A stretch of 14,541 nt of DNA from JABCPO02 sp052174015 (GTDB lineage: Bacteria > Bacillota > Clostridia > TANB77 > CAG-508), in assembly GCA_052174015.1 (NCBI GenBank), contig JBQMXM010000022.1:1-14541 (forward strand). Reading direction: 5' to 3'. Under the pieces are notes generated by a model. It searched no databases. It saw only the letters and a list, made by a program, of their open reading frames with translations, and had not been told where the DNA came from. Position numbers and translations under genes: made by a program. Positions 7,575 to 14,270 of the stretch are shown piece by piece. Numbering within the stretch: position 1 is the stretch's first letter; each line of letters begins with the position of its first letter.

Positions 7575-8066
7575 TTAGTATCTTGTTTGTATAAATATAT
7601 TGTCTATTGATATAAGTTCTCTTTTCCCAAAATTGCTTATGGAAAAAACAATTTCATCAATTTCCTGTAAATATTTTAGCATATTGTTACTTTTTGCTAT
7701 ATTAAACAGGTCATTATTGTTTAAATTATTAAATTTTATCAATTCTGAATCTGAATTTAATAATTCAATTAGGTATTCTTTAGGAAAATTAATGAAACAA
7801 TTACAAATCATTCCATCTTTTCTTTTAAAACTATAACTTATATTTACCCACTCTTTTGTATTATAGCAGGTTTCTAAGTATAGATCTAACATCGTATCAT
7901 CCCATTTATGACCTGAGATTTCCTTGAAATTTTGAAGTATAGTTTCATACACTTCATTTCTTCCATAAACACGAGAGTAATCTACATTTCTCTCAAACAT
8001 ATTTAACTGATTACTATACTCAAAGAGTACAATTTGTTTGATGATATCATTACTTAATTTAATCAT
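7575..8066 (-). CDS. Unknown small protein A, paralogue of the gene at 8275-8709
   Basis: The 163-residue product has no signal peptide or membrane helix and looks like a soluble, mostly helical cytoplasmic protein. I do not recognise the family. It aligns along most of its length with the product of 8275-8709. EVYETILQNFKEISGHKWDD corresponds to EIYESFLKDFKTLCKDDWET, FPKEYLIELLNS to FPKKLMIELLQS, and NDLFNIAKSNNMLKYLQEID to KDLAILSKSPEMLREIETID. Identity is modest, so the duplication is old or the proteins evolve fast. The ATG at 8066 follows AGGAG, which directly abuts the 3' side of a structured leader (8078-8119). The gene has its own promoter (8153-8181) and terminator, so it is a monocistronic unit. 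Confidence 0.85.
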   Translation of the reverse strand: MIKLSNDIIKQIVLFEYSNQLNMFERNVDYSRVYGRNEVYETILQNFKEISGHKWDDTMLDLYLETCYNTKEWVNISYSFKRKDGMICNCFINFPKEYLIELLNSDSELIKFNNLNNNDLFNIAKSNNMLKYLQEIDEIVFSISNFGKRELISIDNIFIQTRY

Positions 8067-8077
8067 ACTTGACTCCT

Positions 8078-8119
8078 AATCAACAATACTGAGTTATACC
8101 GCTATAACCTAAGTTGATT
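8078..8119 (-). promoter_or_regulatory. Structured 5' leader element, copy A
   Basis: Minus-strand reading from 8119: outer strand AATCAAC, then TTAG, then inner strand GTTATA, loop GCGG, inner strand TATAAC, then TCAGTATT, then outer strand GTTGATT. The outer 7-bp helix and the inner 6-bp helix are both perfect, separated by an asymmetric internal loop (4 versus 8 bases). The ribosome binding site AGGAG (8077-8073) starts at the very next base, so folding or protein binding could control translation of gene A. Everything outside the inner hairpin is identical to copy B at 8720-8761. I do not match it to a named RNA family. Confidence 0.75.
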
Positions 8120-8152
8120 TAACATTTATTTATTTAAAATTTAGATACATTT

Positions 8153-8181
8153 ATTATACTGTAATCATTAAATTATGTCAA
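8153..8181 (-). promoter_or_regulatory. Consensus sigma-A promoter for gene A
   Basis: Minus strand: perfect TTGACA (8181-8176), 17-base spacer, perfect TATAAT (8158-8153). Transcription would start near 8146, giving a leader of about 80 bases that contains the structured element. The -35 sits in GTTGACATAA, as at 412-440 and 8794-8821. Confidence 0.85.
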
Positions 8182-8211
8182 CTGTATTTCACTTTAAAAA
8201 TCCAATAAATA

Positions 8212-8240
8212 AAATAGGCAAATAATATATTTGCCTATTT
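8212..8240 (-). terminator. Intrinsic terminator after gene B
   Basis: AAATAGGCAAAT (8212-8223) and ATTTGCCTATTT (8229-8240) form a perfect 12-bp stem with a 5-base loop. It lies 34 bases beyond the stop of gene B. T-rich sequence follows on the minus strand, and an even longer T-run follows on the plus strand, so it could stop transcription from both sides. Confidence 0.75.
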
Positions 8241-8274
8241 ATTTTTTTTTATTTTATTATTATTATTTATTTTT

Positions 8275-8709
8275 TTAATACACTTCCATGTATTTTATAT
8301 AATTGATGTTATTATATACATCTGTACCATAAATATTTTTATCTATGGTTTCAATTTCTCTCAACATCTCAGGACTTTTACTTAATATTGCTAAGTCCTT
8401 TTTTCTTAACTTACTATGTTTTTCTAGATGAATACTTTGTAACAGCTCTATCATGAGCTTCTTTGGAAAAGTAACCATCCTATTATTAGAATATATAATT
8501 TCTATATATTCTTCTCCTTCAGTATAACTAACATATTTGGTTAATTCTGTTTCCCAATCATCTTTGCAGAGTGTTTTAAAGTCTTTTAAAAATGACTCAT
8601 ATATCTCTGTATTTTCTTCATCCTTATATATATATATTAGTAATGCTAACATATATATACATATAGTTTTTATTATTTCATCTTTTGATTTTAATTTACT
8701 ATTCTCCAT
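8275..8709 (-). CDS. Unknown small protein B, paralogue of the gene at 7575-8066
   Basis: From the ATG at 8709 the product has 144 residues. An in-frame TTG at 8721 would add four residues, but it lies inside the 3' arm of the leader helix. The GGAG at 8719-8716 is correctly placed 6 bases before the ATG at 8709, so I choose that start. Residues about 13-28 (IKTICIYMLALLIYIY) are hydrophobic, possibly a buried helix or a membrane segment; paralogue A lacks an equally hydrophobic stretch. The rest aligns with protein A, including WETELTKYVSY versus WDDTMLDLYLE and the C-terminal LREIETID versus LKYLQEID region. No recognised domain. It has its own promoter, structured leader and terminator. 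Confidence 0.85.
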   Translation of the reverse strand: MENSKLKSKDEIIKTICIYMLALLIYIYKDEENTEIYESFLKDFKTLCKDDWETELTKYVSYTEGEEYIEIIYSNNRMVTFPKKLMIELLQSIHLEKHSKLRKKDLAILSKSPEMLREIETIDKNIYGTDVYNNINYIKYMEVY

Positions 8710-8719
8710 ATTATTCTCC

Positions 8720-8761
8720 AATCAACAATACTGAATCATGCCTCCATGATCTAAGTTGATT
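8720..8761 (-). promoter_or_regulatory. Structured 5' leader element, copy B
   Basis: Minus-strand reading from 8761: AATCAAC, TTAG, inner strand ATCATG, loop GAGG, inner strand CATGAT, TCAGTATT, GTTGATT. All 26 bases outside the inner hairpin match copy A exactly. The inner helix differs from copy A at three of its six pairs, each change keeping the pair (G-C to A-U, U-A to C-G, A-U to G-C), and the tetraloop keeps the form GNGG. The ribosome binding site GGAG begins at the next base (8719). Confidence 0.75.
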
Positions 8762-8793
8762 TTAATAAAATATATTTTATTATTCATATATAT

Positions 8794-8821
8794 ATTATAC
8801 CACTTTTTGTATTTATGTCAA
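8794..8821 (-). promoter_or_regulatory. Consensus sigma-A promoter for gene B
   Basis: Minus strand: perfect TTGACA (8821-8816), 16-base spacer ending in TGG (an extended -10 element), perfect TATAAT (8799-8794). Transcription would start near 8787, about 78 bases before the ATG. The promoter begins 26 bases after the dUTPase stop, and no terminator hairpin separates them, so some read-through from upstream is possible. Confidence 0.85.
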
Positions 8822-8846
8822 CTTATTCATTCTATATATTTACTAT

Positions 8847-9296
8847 TTAGTTTGTTGAACCAAATCCACCTTTTCTTTCTTCTGTTATTAATTCTTCATT
8901 ATCAATTGTTAAAAACTTTTGAAATACTCCTTGCCCTATTGCTTCTCCCTTTTTTATTAAAACATCTTCTTCAGATACATTATAGAAAGCAAACATAATA
9001 TGTCCATCATTATCTTCATTTTCATAATAATCACTATCTATTACACCTACAGAATTTGCAAGTATTATTTTTTTCTTTTTTGGATTACTACTTCTATTAT
9101 ATATATATAATACTTCATCTTCTTTCATATATGCTTTTATACCTGTCTTTACAAGTGTTGGCTTAATATACCCTGCAGGTATTATAGTGTCTTCTGCCGC
9201 TTCAAAATCATATCCTGCACTATTTTTTGTTTTTCTTCTTGGTATATTAATCCCATTATTTTCAAATCCTTTACATACTTTAAATCCTCTATTCAT
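8847..9296 (-). CDS. dut: dUTP diphosphatase, trimeric type
   Basis: The enzyme hydrolyses dUTP to dUMP and pyrophosphate, keeping uracil out of DNA and supplying the dTMP precursor. The five motifs of the trimeric family are visible in 149 residues: SAGYDFEA (26-33), NRSSN (67-71), SVGVIDSDYYE (82-92, with the probable catalytic Asp87 and the sugar-contacting Tyr90), AIGQGVFQ (119-126) and the glycine-rich tail RKGGFGSTN (141-149). Motif 3 carries a short acidic extension (ENEDND). The ATG at 9296 lies inside the end of the nuclease gene, overlapping it by 8 bases, so the two are translated in a coupled way. Phage and chromosomal versions look alike at this level. Confidence 0.93.
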   Translation of the reverse strand: MNRGFKVCKGFENNGINIPRRKTKNSAGYDFEAAEDTIIPAGYIKPTLVKTGIKAYMKEDEVLYIYNRSSNPKKKKIILANSVGVIDSDYYENEDNDGHIMFAFYNVSEEDVLIKKGEAIGQGVFQKFLTIDNEELITEERKGGFGSTN

Positions 9297-9957
9297 TCCA
9301 TACTCCTTTTTTTAATTTTTGTGCTTCTTTTTGTAATTTTTTAAATCTTTCTGTATTACCTACATTTGGTGGTACTGTCATTATTTTAGCATGTCCTTCT
9401 TCTATTAATTCTTCATTATACATTTTACCATCTATATATACAAATGCTAATATTCTTCCATATTTATCTCTTGCTTGTACATCCTTTTTTAATATAACTT
9501 TTTTACCTTCTAATCTTGATTTTGTATAATCAGAAGCTATCTTTCCATATGGTACATTTTTCTTTTTATTTGGATGTACTGATTCTGGTGTATCTACTCC
9601 AATAAGCCTTACTCCATACTTTTTATTATCTATTATTATTGTAAATGTATCTCCATCAGATACTTTTACTACAAGCGCTTCTATTTCTTTTCCTTTTTCA
9701 AAGTCTTCTAAGAGTTTTGGTAAATTATCATCTAATTTTATATTATTTTTCTTATTTAATTTTTGCTTATTATCTGTATTTTTATATTTAACAAAGACTT
9801 TATTATTTATATTTTTAAAATCTTCAGATATCTTATTTTTATTTAAACATATTAATACAACTATTATACCTATAACTAAAAGTACAAATATAGTAAGTAT
9901 CCTTATATTTCTATCATTAACTTCTTTAAAAGTTTTTTTTAGTATTATCTTTCTCAA
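9289..9957 (-). CDS. Membrane-anchored staphylococcal-type (thermonuclease-like) nuclease
   Basis: The 222-residue product has a basic N-terminus, one membrane helix at about 20-39, a lysine/asparagine-rich spacer (40-90), then an SNase domain. Residues corresponding to the S. aureus nuclease active site are all present: Asp101/Asp103 in SDGDT, Arg117 and Asp122/Glu125 in VRLIGVDTPE, and Arg168 in DKYGRILAF. It should be a Ca2+-dependent nuclease held on the outer face of the membrane, for example for degrading incoming or environmental DNA; the location is inferred from the charge pattern. The start is a TTG at 9957 with AAGGAAAG 4 bases before it; no ATG precedes the membrane helix. It overlaps dut by 8 bases and follows the pseudopilin-like genes by 60 bases without a clear terminator. 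Confidence 0.9.
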   Translation of the reverse strand: MRKIILKKTFKEVNDRNIRILTIFVLLVIGIIVVLICLNKNKISEDFKNINNKVFVKYKNTDNKQKLNKKNNIKLDDNLPKLLEDFEKGKEIEALVVKVSDGDTFTIIIDNKKYGVRLIGVDTPESVHPNKKKNVPYGKIASDYTKSRLEGKKVILKKDVQARDKYGRILAFVYIDGKMYNEELIEEGHAKIMTVPPNVGNTERFKKLQKEAQKLKKGVWNE

Positions 9958-10017
9958 TTTACTTTCCTTATATTTTTTCTTTAATCTCTATTATATATTT
10001 ACATATTAATATTTTTC

Positions 10018-12255
10018 TTAATATTTTTCAAATTTAATCTGTTTTATAACTATTCCTTGTGGTAATGAATCTATACTAAAGTTTGCATTATTATTAAAGA
10101 AGTTTGAGTCTGGAGCAACTCTACCATTTGATACTAATTCTAATCCATTATATATTTTCTTTACATCTTTACTATTTCCCTTATTTATTCTCATTGGAAA
10201 TACATATTTTTTTCCATTAAATGTTATCTTAACATCTTCTGTCTTATTAGAGTAATTAAAAATACCTGAATTTTGATTATTGTTTGTACTATTAAATCCA
10301 AAAGTTATTGTAATTGACTTTATTGTGTCATTTTCTCCATTTAATCCACTTGGTATACTTGTATTTCCATTATCTTGGTATATTAATGTTGAATCTTTAG
10401 CTACCTTACTAAACTTGTATTGTTGTTCTTTTTGGCTTGCAAGCCCAACTTGTGTTAAATATATCTGTGTTTCATTTAACTCTGCTAATTCTTGTGTAAA
10501 GATTGTAGATATATCTGCTATATTTCTATGGTCATACATATAGTTATGTGTTTTTTTATCAAATACTGCATCATAATCAAATTTCATTCTTTTTATTCCC
10601 ATATATTTCCTATAATTATTATAATCATCATTATTTTTTATATGATTTGCAGATATTGCATAATACTTACTTTCTTGATTATTAAGTTCATTACTTCTTA
10701 CATATACTAATGATTTTGGATTAATATTAAAATCATTATTTGTACTTGATGCTGTAAAATAGTTACTATATGCAAAATCATTATTTATAAATCCTTCTGC
10801 AAATATAGTAAATGATACATTATTTAATATCTTATCCCAATCTGTTGGTCTAATATATGGCATCTTATAGTCTGTTGTATATGTATATTTTTGCTTATTA
10901 TAGTTTACTGTTGCAAGTAATATATGATATTCTATTTGACTTTTAATTACTGCTTTTCTTACTGCATGAAATTCTGAATTTGGATCTAAAGGGTCTCCTT
11001 CAAAAATTCTTTGTCTTGGATTATTCTTTTTTAATTCTTCAAAAATTCCTGCATCATTTTTATATAAGTCACCTACATTTGGTACATCTAATGTAATATC
11101 ATTTACTGTTAAATGCATAAAATTTGCTTTAACCCAATCTGTAAATAGTTTTGCTTTCATATAGTATTTAATAGCTGATATTTGATGTTCTATAAATTTT
11201 TTACTATTTGGGTCTGTACTATTATAATCTCCCCTAGTTATATTTATTGTAATCTCTCCATTATTATTTGGTGGAAATTTTGAATATTCTTTTTCATTAT
11301 AATTATACATTGGTATTTGTTCTCCACGAACTTTTAATGATATTTCTTCTTGATTTGCTTTTAATTTATCAAAATATCTATCAATTACTTCATCATTTCC
11401 ATATGTTACACTATTTCCTTTTAATAATCCATTAAAATAGCTTGGTGCACTTTCTATTTCTACACCTATATCCCTATTTAAATTAAGTAAATATCCACTT
11501 TTTGAAAAAGTTACATCACCTTTTTTTCCACTAATAGCTACATAATTATCAAGTGAATAATTAACAGTTATATATCCGTTTGGTATATTATATTTTGCTG
11601 CATATGGTATATATGTTTTTAGTATATGTTTTTGTTTAGTCTTAATATTAGGGTCATTATAGTTAGTTGTATAACTTTCTGTATTATTATTTCCATTTCT
11701 TTTAAATATTACTGGCTTAACACTTGGTTTAACTAATGGTTTAAGTGGTTTTTGTCCATTTGGCACATTTTCTTCATCATTTGGATTATATCCAGTTATT
11801 TCTGTATTTCCATTTGCTGCTATATTTGAATTTACTCCTGGTGAATCTACATGTAATGCTTGCCCTGTTTTTAAATCTCTTAATACTTCTCTCTCATTAG
11901 ATGGTGTTGAAATATACATTCCATCATATAATGAAAAAATTCCAAGCGGGAAATATTGATCTATTAATGGTTTTGAGGCATTGCTCATTCCCATTTTAGT
12001 TGCAAGAGAATCACGAAAAACATTGAATGATGCTTCTACTATACTTGATAGTAAGTCAGGTACTTTTGAAAATTCTTCATCACCTGTATTTAATTCAAAT
12101 GCTTTAATCGCATCCTGTGTTGCTCCTAAGATTTTCATATCATAATCCGCTCGGACATTTATTAATTTTGCATATGTTGCTAGAGAAAAAGATAAAACTA
12201 TAAATATTGGTATAATTATTAATGTATAAATTATTGCCATTGTTTGTATTTTCAT
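10018..12255 (-). CDS. Large pseudopilin-like (TadE/TadG-like) extracytoplasmic protein
   Basis: The 745-residue product has one hydrophobic helix at about 6-28 containing a proline (IIIPIFIV), then the segment ADYDMKILGATQDAIKAFELNT. That layout is typical of TadE-type minor pilins of Gram-positive Tad-like loci. The remainder is a large asparagine- and tyrosine-rich extracytoplasmic body without cysteine, with a proline/lysine linker at about 154-190 (GQKPLKPLVKPSVKP) separating a small N-terminal part from a big C-terminal part. No catalytic motif is evident. The ATG at 12255 follows AGGAGAGAG and lies 19 bases after the stop of the preceding gene, so it belongs to the same operon. It may form a shaft-associated or tip subunit. 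Assignment to the Tad family is by architecture and context, not by a diagnostic motif. Confidence 0.7.
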   Translation of the reverse strand: MKIQTMAIIYTLIIIPIFIVLSFSLATYAKLINVRADYDMKILGATQDAIKAFELNTGDEEFSKVPDLLSSIVEASFNVFRDSLATKMGMSNASKPLIDQYFPLGIFSLYDGMYISTPSNEREVLRDLKTGQALHVDSPGVNSNIAANGNTEITGYNPNDEENVPNGQKPLKPLVKPSVKPVIFKRNGNNNTESYTTNYNDPNIKTKQKHILKTYIPYAAKYNIPNGYITVNYSLDNYVAISGKKGDVTFSKSGYLLNLNRDIGVEIESAPSYFNGLLKGNSVTYGNDEVIDRYFDKLKANQEEISLKVRGEQIPMYNYNEKEYSKFPPNNNGEITINITRGDYNSTDPNSKKFIEHQISAIKYYMKAKLFTDWVKANFMHLTVNDITLDVPNVGDLYKNDAGIFEELKKNNPRQRIFEGDPLDPNSEFHAVRKAVIKSQIEYHILLATVNYNKQKYTYTTDYKMPYIRPTDWDKILNNVSFTIFAEGFINNDFAYSNYFTASSTNNDFNINPKSLVYVRSNELNNQESKYYAISANHIKNNDDYNNYRKYMGIKRMKFDYDAVFDKKTHNYMYDHRNIADISTIFTQELAELNETQIYLTQVGLASQKEQQYKFSKVAKDSTLIYQDNGNTSIPSGLNGENDTIKSITITFGFNSTNNNQNSGIFNYSNKTEDVKITFNGKKYVFPMRINKGNSKDVKKIYNGLELVSNGRVAPDSNFFNNNANFSIDSLPQGIVIKQIKFEKY

Positions 12256-12274
12256 TTATCTCTCTCCTATTACA

Positions 12275-12796
12275 CTATTTTGAACCTGTTGCAGTTACAA
12301 GTGCACTTTCTTGTGCCGCTATTTCATATGTATCTTTATTACCAGCTCCTACTAAACTTCTAAAAGTTTGTGCCATTGTTTTATTATTATTTTTAACTTT
12401 TACAGATATTGTATCACCTTTTTTTAGATTATATGCTCCGTTTGCTTCTAAAGATCTTGAAATTTGGTCTGTATATACTGAGTATTGTACATTTTCTCCT
12501 ATAACCTTATTATTTACCCATTGTGATTTTTTACCTATATTATCATCAATCTTTTTAACTTCCATTTCTACATCATAATTATTACCTGTTGAAGATAATT
12601 GATTTGTTAATTTACTATATTGCTCTGATGTTATAGCTCCTGTTGTGGCTACTTCTCCTACAAATTCTGTTACTGCTTTTTTTGCAACAGTTTGCGCTAT
12701 ATCATTATTTCTTTCTGATACTGCCATTAATGGGAATATAAATAATAATAATCCTGCAACTACTATTGCTAAAATTGTCATTGCTGTATCTTGCAT
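12275..12796 (-). CDS. Small pseudopilin-like membrane-anchored protein
   Basis: A 173-residue protein beginning MQDTAMTILAIVVAGLLLFIFPLMAV: a short N-terminus, one membrane helix (about 6-27), then an amphipathic stretch (SERNNDIAQTVAKKAVTEFV) and a soluble domain containing the pattern ITSEQYSKLTNQL.STGNNYDVE. This pattern recurs, as I recall, in small proteins of Clostridial Tad-like pilus loci, where the helix packs in the fibre core and the rest is outside. No enzymatic motif. The ATG at 12796 has AAGGAGT upstream. It lies between two other single-helix proteins in the same direction, which supports a shared assembly role. Confidence 0.65.
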   Translation of the reverse strand: MQDTAMTILAIVVAGLLLFIFPLMAVSERNNDIAQTVAKKAVTEFVGEVATTGAITSEQYSKLTNQLSSTGNNYDVEMEVKKIDDNIGKKSQWVNNKVIGENVQYSVYTDQISRSLEANGAYNLKKGDTISVKVKNNNKTMAQTFRSLVGAGNKDTYEIAAQESALVTATGSK

Positions 12797-12867
12797 ATTA
12801 ACTCCTTTTTTATATTTATTGTTTAATATTATATCATTTTTCTAATTACTTGTACATCAAAAATATA

Positions 12868-13656
12868 TCATCTCTCTTTTATATATATTATTTCTGTCTT
12901 GCTTACTGGACTTTGGTCATTTACTAATTCTTCTGCTCCATCTTCTTGTGCATCTTTGTCTCCAACCCTTACATTACCTTGTATTTGATATTTAACAACT
13001 ATCTCTTTAAATATTGTATCATCTGTATAATTTGCAAATGTATTTACATTAGTATAATCTACAAGAACACCATTAATATATGCTTTTGCTCCTCTAATAT
13101 ATAAATCTACTCTTTCTTTTGCAAATTCGTCTTTTTCTTCTTTTAACCCTGCTCCTGCCCAAGGTGCAGAAAACATAAATAAATGTGATTGTGGATTACT
13201 ATATTGATTTAAAATTACATTTTGATCATATTCTGTTTTAGTATATCTATGTTTTGGATTTGTTGTACCTACAGGGCCTACTAATCCATCACTTACTTTT
13301 GATGCATGATTAACTTCGTTTTCAAGTGATGTATCAAAAATTTGTAATAAATTACCATTTTCATCATATATTTTTATAGTAAATTTTTCTTTGTAATATC
13401 TATGTAGCATAGGTAATATTGATGACTTAGTAACTTTTCTTTCTGTATATCCTGCTACTTCTGTTGCTATTTGATTTAGGTTATTTCTATTTGAAATATA
13501 TACTTGTTTTAATTGATTAGAATTATCAGTAGACATATATATTGTTCTACCAACAATTGCTAATTTATCAAATAGCATCATAGTTAGACTTAATGCTAAT
13601 ATAAATACAAGCATTCCAAATACCATCATCATAGCATCAAAGATGTTCTCACTCAT
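12868..13656 (-). CDS. Single-helix membrane-anchored protein of the pseudopilin cassette
   Basis: The 262-residue product starts MSENIFDAMMMVFGMLVFILALSL, with one membrane helix at about 8-30, followed by an extracytoplasmic region. That region includes an SNRNNLNQIATEVAGYTERKV helix-like stretch, a beta-rich middle (KFTIKIYDENGNLLQIFDT) and a polar C-terminus. I do not recognise a named domain. The ATG at 13656 follows GTAGGAGGCG. It is third from the left in a run of four same-strand genes that all encode N-terminally anchored proteins, spaced 19-71 bases apart, so it is likely co-transcribed with them and part of the same surface structure. An alternative is a component of a different envelope machine. 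Confidence 0.65.
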   Translation of the reverse strand: MSENIFDAMMMVFGMLVFILALSLTMMLFDKLAIVGRTIYMSTDNSNQLKQVYISNRNNLNQIATEVAGYTERKVTKSSILPMLHRYYKEKFTIKIYDENGNLLQIFDTSLENEVNHASKVSDGLVGPVGTTNPKHRYTKTEYDQNVILNQYSNPQSHLFMFSAPWAGAGLKEEKDEFAKERVDLYIRGAKAYINGVLVDYTNVNTFANYTDDTIFKEIVVKYQIQGNVRVGDKDAQEDGAEELVNDQSPVSKTEIIYIKER

Positions 13657-13723
13657 ATCGCCTCCTACACTTATTAGTGCTACTTTAAGAAAGTAACACT
13701 ATAAATGTACTATTATTTAACCA

Positions 13724-14143
13724 TTAATTAGGATCAGCTATTGTAACTTGTGTAACTATTCCATTTTCATAATTTAATTCTATTCTATATTTTTTTGTTG
13801 ATTTTACAGCTGCACTAATTTCACTTTCTTTAGTTTTACCATTTAAATCAGCTGATGTACCTTGAATTTTAACTTCTTTTTGTACACCATCATCTTCTTC
13901 TTTTACTCTTCTATTATTTGCAATAATTGTTTGAATTAATGATTTAACTTGTGTACCTGTTTGCATTCCTTCATATTGTGAAAATTGTTTATTGTGTGTT
14001 TCAATTGCTGATTGGTCTAATCTATTTCCAGCTTTGTTTATTTGACCTTGTGCTTGTTGGAAAATAAACATACCTACTGCTATTAATAAGATTGATAATA
14101 GTATTGCTCCTGCTATGATTAATGCTTTTGACGCGTTCTCCAT
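13724..14143 (-). CDS. Small pilin-like protein, first gene of the pseudopilin cassette
   Basis: A 139-residue protein: MENASKALIIAGAILLSILLIAVGMFIFQQAQGQ, a very short N-terminus with one helix at about 6-29, then a polar segment (FSQYEGMQTGTQVKSLIQTIIANN) and a small beta-rich C-terminal part. The ENA(S/T)KALIIAGAIL start is one I associate with a recurrent family in gut Clostridia, found with Tad-like genes. It could be the major or a core subunit, given its size, perfect AAAGGAGGA ribosome binding site and first position after a promoter. No cleavage site of the classical G-FTLIE type is present, so maturation is uncertain. ATG at 14143. Confidence 0.65.
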   Translation of the reverse strand: MENASKALIIAGAILLSILLIAVGMFIFQQAQGQINKAGNRLDQSAIETHNKQFSQYEGMQTGTQVKSLIQTIIANNRRVKEEDDGVQKEVKIQGTSADLNGKTKESEISAAVKSTKKYRIELNYENGIVTQVTIADPN

Positions 14144-14198
14144 ATATTCCTCCTTTGTATTTTTACTTAATATATTTTAATTATTATTATATGAATAA

Positions 14199-14227
14199 AT
14201 TTTACCTTATACATTTTGTTTTTTCAA
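14199..14227 (-). promoter_or_regulatory. Likely promoter of the pseudopilin cassette
   Basis: Minus strand TTGAAA (14227-14222), 17-base spacer, TAAAAT (14204-14199); transcription would begin near 14192, about 48 bases before the ATG at 14143. One mismatch from consensus in each hexamer, ideal spacing. The gap 14144-14270 holds nothing else I can identify; there is no clear terminator after the upstream gene. Confidence 0.5.
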
Positions 14228-14270
14228 CATTATTTACAACAATTAATATTTTTTTAATATTTAACATCTT

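Noticed and set aside
8710..8721. TTG start for gene B at 8721
   Set aside because: It lies in the leader's 3' helix strand and has no ribosome binding site of its own; GGAG at 8716-8719 serves the ATG at 8709.
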